From Strongylocentrotus purpuratus (lineage: Eukaryota > Echinodermata > Echinoidea > Camarodonta > Strongylocentrotidae), in NCBI RefSeq assembly GCF_000002235.5, contig NW_022145532.1:248001-312000 (forward strand): 64,000 bases of DNA, given 5' to 3'. Positions 15,301 to 25,400 of the stretch are shown here, in pieces. The stretch's first letter is position 1. Each line of letters starts with the position of its first letter. Below the pieces are notes generated by a model that made no database searches, was not told where the DNA came from, and saw only the letters and a program-made list of their open reading frames with translations. A program made the translations under genes and the position numbers.

Positions 15301-16363
15301 CATTATTTATCATTCAATAATAATGATAAAAATAATAATGTCTTTACTAAAGTTATACAGATGTATAAATTCTAAACCTTTAATGATAGTTGTGGTTGTA
15401 ATCAAAGTAAAAAACACTTTTCCAACAAAAGAATGATGTGTTTGAGTTCATCTAGGCTTTAGTACAACTATCAAAATGTTAAGACATTGTATACTAGAAA
15501 CTACATTGGTGTAGGATGAGGAATGGCAGTGGTCCACGTTGTGTGCACAAAATAATATATAATTTGAGGAAGAGTTCTTTTTGAGAAGACATAGATATGT
15601 TTATCACCCAGTGACCCATTTCTATTGATTTCAAAGTGAGTTAATTATAGCTTTGCCTAAAACAGCTTAGGATGCCTGAAGGCTTGGCAAACAAAATCAA
15701 TGGCTGTCTTACTCACAGGGAATAAAGAAAATGACGGGGTGAGGTTATGCAAATATTGGAACAACTTGCATAACATTTTAAGATTTACACTCCTTTCAGA
15801 AAAAAAGCAACTGAAAGCTACCCGGACAAATCCTAAAACAGAATATAAAAGACAATTAAACTACTACTGTATACAGGTAATAAGGTACAACATATTCTCA
15901 CTTGTCATATGGTTTTATCAGATTCATGTAACAAATATGTATAATTTGTTTTCAAGCAGGTACTAATTATAATTAAACTTGAAGAGTGTGATGAGACCTA
16001 CATGTACTTAGCTGTCAGTTAAAACGCAGTCATTAATTAATGAATAATCCATCGTCTGCCTTGACTCTCAAATAATGGTGTTCATAGAATCACAGTTAGG
16101 TGTCTGACTTTGTTTGTTATGCAAATCATAGCCAAATAATAAATATGGAAATCACTTTGGATCCAAAGTCCCTCTATCTCAAAGTTAATGACCCTTTGAT
16201 TGCTTGCATTCAACTAATGAGATTGGCTTCTGACTCTTGGTCTAATTAATCAGCATAAGTATGTGATGGTAACTACATGTATAGAGTGTTTAAAAATCTT
16301 CAAGCTTCAGGACAATACAAAAAATTATTCAATAATTTCAGCTTTCCTCTTCCCTTTCTCCCT

Positions 16364-16427
<64 letters not shown>

Positions 16428-19400
16428 CCCTTCTCTTTCTCTATTTCTCTCTCTCTCCTCCTTATCTGTTCTCTCTAATTCGTTTTACATCTACATCTAT
16501 GCATACACAATTACACATCTAAAAAGGCAGGTGGGGATATATTTTATTTTATGAATACTGAATAACTTGTTTGTTATCTAATTAGGTTCACAGCTTCACA
16601 TGCTATTTTTCAATATAACAATTTTTATTTTCATTGAGCACTTCTGTAACATATATCTCTGCCTAATTGTAAAAACATGATTTGAAAACATGTTATTGAA
16701 TGTGAATAAAATCAATAAATGAACCAATACGCCAATCAATCAATGTTGTGCTCTGCGCATTTAAGGACAAAGTTGAGTTCTAGTCATGAGATCGAAACGT
16801 TTTGGAATCTATCAGAAAAGGATGATCATCTAGCATATAAGTATTGGTGTGTGCTACAAGGTTCTGGAATCATCAAATTGATAATAAATTTGGCCCAGAT
16901 GTATATGGGACAGATTTCTTGTTTCACTTGGATAACAAATATTTCACTACTTTAAATCTTCCACTATATTATCTTCATCATACAGGTAGTAAAAACAAGT
17001 ATGAATGCTATGAATTCATTCTTTCTCAGTAGGCGCATTTATACTGTAAAATACCTCATTTTGAAAAGTCGCGATGTTTCGCGCAGCCGTTTACACTTGT
17101 GCGGAAACATCACCGACTGAAAAGCTCAGTGATGTTTTGGCGTGTTTCAGTTGGTAATGCGCATGCGCGGCACTCCGATGCAAACACTTTCCTCTTTCTA
17201 TCTTTCCTTGTTATTCCTTGTTTTTCCTTCTATCACCTTCTCTTATGTTATTCTTTATCCCTTCCTTCTATCACTTTCTCTTTCTGTGTTTCCTTATGTT
17301 ATTCTTTATTTCTTCCTTTTATCACCTTCTCTTATGTTATTCTTTGTTTTTTAATCATTCTATCACTTTCTCTTTTTGTCTTTCCTTATGTTATTCTTTG
17401 TTTCTTCCTTCTATCACCTTCTCTTATGTTATTCTTTGTTTTTTATCATTCTATCACTCCCTCTTTCTGTGTTTCCTTATGTTATTCTTTGTTTCTTCCT
17501 TCTATCACCTTCTCTTATGTTATTCTTTGTTTTTTATCATTCTATCACTCCCTCTTTCTGTGTTTCCTTATGTTATTCTTTGTTTCTTCCTTCTATCACC
17601 TTCTTTTATGTTATTCTTTGTTTTTTATCATTCTATCAATCCCTCTTTCTGTGTTTCCTTATGTTATTCTTTATTTCTTCCTTTTATCACATTCTCTTAT
17701 GTTATTCTTTGTTTTTTAATCATTCTATCACTTTCTCTTTCTGTCTTTCCTTATGTAATTCTTTGTTTCTTCCTTCTATCACCTTCTCTTATGTTATTCT
17801 TTGTTTTTTATCATTCTATCACTCCCTCTTTCTGTCTTTCCTTATGTTATTCTTTATTTCTTCCTTTTATCACTTTCTTATGTTATTCTTTATTTCTTCC
17901 TTCTATCACTTTCACTTTCTGTCTTTCCTTATGTTATTCTTTATTTCGTCCTTCTGTCACTTTCTCTTTCTGTCTTTCCTTATGTTATTCTTTGTTTCTT
18001 CCTTCTATCACTTTCTCTTTCTGTCTTTCCTTATGTTATTCTTTATTTCTTCCTTCTATTACTTTCTCTTTCTGTCTATCCTTATGTTATTCTTTGTTTC
18101 TTCCTTCTATCACTTTCTCTTTCTGTCTATCCTTATGTTATTCTTAGTTTCTTCCTTCTGTCATCTTCAAAAGGACGACATCTAGCTAGCCCCGCTCCTC
18201 AAGTCACTTTACCTAACATCGCGATGTTACAACTGCGAGCGTTTATACTTGCCAAACACGCCAAAACACGCCAAAACACGCCAAAAGATCACACTTCGTT
18301 TTGGAATGTTTGGGGCTTGGCGTTTCTGCCGGTAAAGCGTAGTTGCCCTTGGTAACATCGCGGCCAGGCTCCGGTTTGGCATTTTTTGGCGTGTTTGGAA
18401 GACAGTGTAAATGCCCCTAGTGTACTCCATTTTCTGCTCCACCCTGTACACCACTTCAAGCTATAAAAGATCGATCCTGGAATATTTCTTGACCTGGTGT
18501 GAGTACTATGCACACATAGGAGCCATGTCATAATATTTGCAGTAACTATATAATGACCAGACTGAAGAACCAATATCACTGGCTCTACCACTCACACTGA
18601 AGTGTTGTACATAGTGTCTCAACAAAATCAATTGACACAACCTGGTGAAGTGCTATCTCATAAAAGAAGACAATATTCTCAGAGATGGTAAAATCAGAAA
18701 ATGAAATATCATAGAATTCTAATTATAGGTCTGATCCATACTCTGAAGAGGTGTGTCAATATCTAAACAGCAAATATAATTTGTTTTTCTTCTCAATAAT
18801 ATGTGTGTATTATTGTACTTATACACAATCTGGATGTCAAATTATAAGAGATACAAAATATCCCTTCGAACAAGTGGAAGCAGAATTCTTATTTCCTAAT
18901 AGTTAAGAAAGTATGCCCACTCATACATTTGTACATCGTGTTCAATATCAAATTTTACAAAATACAGTCAAAACTGCTTTAGTGACCACCTGTCTACAAA
19001 GGCCACATTTGTTGGTTCCCTTGAAAACGGTTTCTCATTGAATCATGTACTAAAGGAACCTGTATACAAACACTACTTTTTGTGTTTCCTTTGGGCAGTT
19101 GCTATAGACAGGTTTGACTGTACAATTATTCTTACACTCACCTTTTTCTTGGTGAAGGAGTCCCACGACTGTTAGATTTATCGGATGAATGTCTATCTAA
19201 ACTGGCAGATTGTATATGATGTGATCGGCTATGCTGAGGTGATGGCATCCTATGTGAAGGGGAGGGGCCTCGGTGGTTGGGAGATGGCGACCTCCTACCG
19301 TTCCGAATTTGTGGACGATCTAAATCAAAATCAAATGAAATTTAATGTAATCTCTTTTAAATAGGAAATAGATGAAATTCAGAAATTTATAAAAATCTTA

Positions 19401-22400
19401 TCATTTCTACAATATGCAATATTACACATAGAAAAATAGAAAAATATAGGGACAAGGTGATTATTGGCCTATATTATCAGACTAAAAAGTTTTCCTACTG
19501 TTTTTTACTTGCTACATGACAAGAAATTTATTGTAATTGTCTGTTTAATTTATACTTAAATTTTAAAAATTGAAAAATTATTCTTGACAAAAAATGTCCT
19601 TTTCAAAGTCATGTAGACAAACATTTTGTCAACATGTTTTCATCAGTTCACATCTAGCAGGAAATGCTGAGAGACCTTTTACAGAGTTAACCCCTTTCTG
19701 GCTCGTAAACAAGCAACATCTTTAGAACTAGCTGTGCGTCTATAGCCATTTTAATGCACAAGAGTTCTTTCTAATTCCTCTAGATATATCAATTATACAT
19801 GTGTCCGAGTCTCAATTTCAATTACAGATTGTTTGTGAATTTCTGTAACAGGTGATTCTTTCAAAGGGCCTCTGGTAGAGCACCTGGAAAGCATCAATAC
19901 CCTCGTCAGCATTCATAAGATATTTACCGTGTCTGCGTAGGATCTCGTAAATGTACGAAGATGTTAGATTGCGGGCGGTTGGAGTATAGTTATTAGCGAT
20001 GGCATCACTGACTCTGCGACTATGTTTGACTTCTTTGGTTGGAGCAGCTCTCGTGAATGCTCCTGGTTGGACTATCTTTGGCTTTTCACTAAATGCAGGC
20101 TGCAATTAAGGAAAATAAGAAGGTATTGAGATGTTCAATATAATGATTTTATAAAATCTCTGAAGAGTTTAGCATTATAGTTCTTTGCAATGATTAATAA
20201 AGAATGAGCTCAACCCTCATTTGTAATAATTGAGTCCCTTTTGAAGGATTTTAGCTTAATGACATATATATTATGTATATACACTGGACATGAACATGAA
20301 ATTAAGACACATTACTTGGCTTATTATTACAGGTCTGACTCTAAAATCGTATAATGTAAATATATGTGTACAGTTTATTCACTACCTGGTATACAATATT
20401 TGTAATGGGTTTACAAAGCTAGTCAAGTACTTTTCTTTTTCATGAAAATACAAATAGGAGTCCATGCTGATGTTCAGACTAATTATGCTGGAACACATAA
20501 ATATTTTAACTAGATGGCAATAAAATGATACAGAAGAAGTCCTTGGTTGAAAAGCATAGCAACCAGTCCATGAGATCACTATGAAATTCATCAGAAAGGA
20601 CGTACCGGAAAACAATTACTTCTACTCTGGTTGCCATGGTATTGTAGACACAACGAAAAATCATTAACATGTAGACTCAAATCAGTACAGCATCATCACT
20701 TGTTGGTACATGGGTGCTCACAATTTCAGAATATGTATATATGAATAAAGAAATAAAGAAATTCTGGATTAAAATCAATTCTAACAAGCATCATAAAAGT
20801 GTAATGTGTGCAACTTAAGCAAAACAGTCTTTTACTTCAACGCAATTATGTGATTAAATATAATCCATTGTAGAGATAAATATTTTAAAAAAATATTTAA
20901 ACAAATATTAAAAATACCACTTTGTTTAACACATCAGTTCTTTTTAGATTTCCTGCTAAAAAGGTGAAATTTCCTTCAAGTGTTTTTATTGTTTTTTTTA
21001 ACAGTGTTGGTTTGTTTGTTGTGTTTGTGTGTTTGTTTTTGTTTTGTTTATTTACCAGAGTCTTTCAGACTTCAATCATCCCTTTATCAATTTTTTCTCA
21101 CATTTTCTCTTTCAGATGAAAATAATTCAATGTCAAAGCAATCAAACTTCAAGTGATCATTTTTTCAAAGAGAATGTTGATAACAAAAAATGATATCTTT
21201 CTAAAAAAAATTCTTCTCCGTAACACCCCAATCTTAATATTCCAAAACATATTTGTTTTCATACGGTAATTGCCCACAAACTTAAATATTTGAAGATGTA
21301 CTAATCGTGCCACATTATAAGCATGAAGATAAATACACATACTGCAAGTGTACAGTGTACACTAGCAGAACGTGCAAACTGAAACTTTGCACTTTTCATA
21401 TGGACTATACTTTGGGTGGTTTGGTAGGCCTATAAGTGCACTGTTTTTTACAAACTTTCTCAATTAGGCCCGATGAAGGTCTGAAGTGTAAGACATTCAT
21501 CTTTTCACCAGATGACTGATCTAACATCATAGAATCTACTAGACAAATTTCGAAATTTTATGAATATTCCTCACTTAACAATGATTACAGAAAAAAAAAT
21601 AATGCTGAATCTATTTTATTTGTTTCATCAATTTGTTTGCAAGTAGGGAATATGTAATTAGTTATGATCTACCCGACTGTGTATTATTTGTACTTGTCTA
21701 TATCTAAGTTTGTTGAAATGCTTTTTAATACATGTAAAACTTGCAATGTAATTTAGCTTTTGGGCTACCATTTTGAAGTTGTCTAATAAAAAAACCATTC
21801 TACAAATAAAGCATTTGATGTCAGGTCATATAATATCCAGCTAGACATTGAGACTGGGACCCATCACAAAATTAATGTCTAGCCAGTGAGTTTTATAGCG
21901 AATCTGAAACAGTAGATCTCTCAGTTGCTCATATATACAGAAAGTGTGCATGTATAAATGATGTTTGATTTAATGGTTGCCAAGTCTGCAAACACAATCT
22001 TTTGTATGCTACATTTACATGAATAGACTGGATAGTATTACAAAAAAAAGATATATTATTGGTTCCTTTAAATTTTCATCTTCATCAAAAGCTGCACAGA
22101 GTCTGTCACAAAGCCTTTCACATAAAATTGATTAATCTTCATGACTGTAGAGGGGTGAATAAGTTTTGTATAACTTTATGCCCCCTTCCAAGGGATGGTA
22201 GACTGATAACATTTCTTTGAAATGTATACAGTATTGTGCAGAGAGATGAGATGATAGTTACAGTTTATGCAAAAATATCAAAGCCCTTTGAGTTGCAAAT
22301 GCCCCCAGGTAGTAAATGAACTGCCAGGTTCTACCACGATTGTCTGCTACCCGGATATATATGTTTTAAATTATTTATATGACATGGAGCTAAATATAAA

Positions 22401-25400
22401 TAGAACCAGGAGAATCTAAATACAATTTATTGGAAGTTATAGGTTTCCTTATTATCACAGTTACTCAAGAGATTTCATGGAAATTATCACTGAATCAAAA
22501 CATTTATAATATTCAATACTCTTCTTAAAGATTTATCTCAAGCAATGGCAGATGTTATACATAAAAATATATTATAAAAGTAAAATATCTGACATATATT
22601 TCTTCTGTAAGTCTTTTATAATAATTCTGTTCATAAGTGATCTAAATATGGCAAACTGAATTATTATTTTTTTAATAGCAAATTGTTCTTGCCACAAATG
22701 ATTTCATTGTAGGTTCAATGAAAATCAATCTGTATTAACAGCATGACATTATCATAAACCTCATTTTCTTTCAATTAATACTCTTCTTCAGAGAGAAGCA
22801 ATATAAATAGATGTTGCTTACCTGATGTGCACTGAGGGGAGGCAGATGGCTGATTACATTAGGTCTGTATTGAAGCTCAAATTGATTGGGTTGGGCTGGA
22901 AAGTGCCTTGGTGACATCTGAAAAGAAAAGAAAATGTTTTTTTTTTTGTAGATAGAAATAGTCATTTTCTCTTAAAAGTATACTACCTGTAGACTGTACA
23001 TGTATTTTTACAGCTTTCAATGAAATTCACATATTGCATGGTTTCACTGTTCGAAAAAAGGTACATGTATAGCGGTTTATAGCCTTCGAAATATTTCTAA
23101 TTACACAGAATTACTGTAATGCAGCCAATATACAAAGTATATTGATTTTGTCTCATGACCTATGATCTTTCCTTTTGTAATAACTTATTAGTCAAAATTA
23201 ATCTTTAAATAAAAAATAGAATTCAATAATTTGTCCCATTCCGATTTCGCCTCAGAAAATACATATACCTACATTGTAGATCTTATAAGCAAAATGGAGA
23301 TGATAAACATTTAAAGATCCCTTGGTTGCATTATCCACGCCTCCAAGTAACCCGAAGGTCGATGCATACCGTATCATCTATACAGCTACATCTTTTATGA
23401 GTGTAAAGAAACCAGACTCTTTACATGAACAGGGGGATGAGCATGAAATCAATAACCGATTATGCAGCTATAAAAAAGGGATCTCTTGTGCTCTGCCCAT
23501 TGTTGATGCTAACTTGTGGGACAGCTAGCAATTGGGAATCGGCACTCAACCACATGTCTTGGTATTGATTTTGTCTCACCTACTGACGTAGACGTCTGTA
23601 TTGAAGTGTATCAAAAACAGACAGAGAAAAAGATCTTTATGTACATGGATTGATAATGGATGTAACTAAAGTTTTATTTTCTTGTAAACACATTGCAAAT
23701 TCAATTAAAAAAAAGATACCCCTTTTACTACAAGACATATATTCCACTGATTCATAAAAATGCCAACCTGTAATCTAATCTCTTTTTCAAAACTTTACAA
23801 CCAAATTGGACTATGGATAGACTTTGTTCAAACAGCATAAAATTGAACTATACATCAATATACAATGTACATGTACACTGCAAAGAGCAATCAAGCCCTC
23901 GGCAGAGCTTTCGCATGAGTAGTAGTCTAAAGCTTTGTAGCAACGAGTCTTTATTGATATGCCTAATCAACTAAAAAAACTACAAAAGTACAATATAAGA
24001 CAGAGCTGTCATGATGTGGATGACTGATTGTTTAATGAATAGATCCAGTACCAGTTTTTGTTCTGACTTTATCATATTATGATACACAGTGCGTGAAATT
24101 TTACCCCATGCACTGACAATGGGTCATGTTACAATGAAAGCTACACACTATGGAGAGGGGATTGTAAAGTGAGCTTGTCTTTGATTTAACTTGACACAGA
24201 TTGTCATAGGTCAGGTTGAGAATGAAACTATGTCACATATACTTTATATCACCCTGTTTGACTTGATGACTAGATTACACATCCGTCGAGTTTTGGCAAC
24301 TCAATCGCACAAAGATACTTCTATTCTATATACTTCTATATTCTATTTTGTAAATTAATGATAAATTTGTTGAATTCATCTTTTTTAAATATAGGCCCCT
24401 TTTTTCAACCAGAAGAGCAGAAAGTCTTGTATTTTGATCATACTTCAGACTGCTCAAAAGTATGTACATGTAGATATACAGGTTTATATGTACACATGTA
24501 TGTACAGTATACAGTATAGATTGTATAATTTTAAGCTTATGAAGAATATATTTACAGTCTTGAAAAGTTAAAAGACACAACATACATGTAGATGTCTAGG
24601 CAGTGTTATTTTTGAGAGCCAGCAGCCCAGCACAGATCACAACAAAATGTTGCATGGTTTCTGGATTATTGACATTGCGAATCTCCCCCTCTTGGGGCAG
24701 ATCAAATACATACTGCAAGTAGCTTCGGAGGTGTAACAGTAGAAGTTCAAAAGATCGTAAAGCTTCATTTACTTTTTTTGTTCATACTTCCACTATGTAC
24801 AGTAAACAAAGAGTCACTTTAAGCCCTTAAATGTTTATGTTCAAAGACTTGCAAGTTGAGTTCTGGTCATGCGATTGCATTGTGAAAGAAGCGGTGTGAA
24901 ATCGACCAGAAAAGGTTGATCATCTAGCATATAAGAATTTGTGTGTATTGCAAGGTTCTGGAATCATCAAAATGATAAGAAATTTGGCCAAGTCTTGGTA
25001 AAGTTACAAAACTGTACAAAGAAAGATATATATGGGACTAAAATCCTACCCTGGATTTTTACAATGTTTACATGACATATTTAGAATATGAAGGCATTTG
25101 AAGAGCCATGCTTTTCAGGGAACATGTCTTATCTGATGTTCTTCCACACTTGCATAATAAGAATGATAACGCTCACAAATTATTTTTCACCTCTTCCCAG
25201 AACTCAACCTTCTCTTTAAGCCCTTGTTTCTGTTCATAGACTTGCACTTACACATACATGAACAGTGTAGTAAAACATGGGGATTATATTCTTGATGACA
25301 ATTTAGCAGATCTAACATACATTTCACAGGCCAAGATAGCTAACATACACTTCACACTTCTAAGAATATAAAAAGATGGTATACAGCTATATTGTTTATA

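Larger units (their letters stand above)
14064..19141. other. DNAH3-like intron 4
   Basis: The largest dynein intron here (5.1 kb). It carries the CT microsatellite, dispersed repeat copy 1, the satellite-bearing TIR element and MITE copy 3. 14,064-16,300 is AT-rich without recognised features. Confidence 0.8.

Noticed and set aside
17099..18355. Overlapping plus-strand open frames up to 309 codons ([18 protein letters not shown] repeats)
   Set aside because: They arise from the pyrimidine-rich satellite, which lacks the purines needed for stop codons. All phases are open and the protein is only translated repeat.
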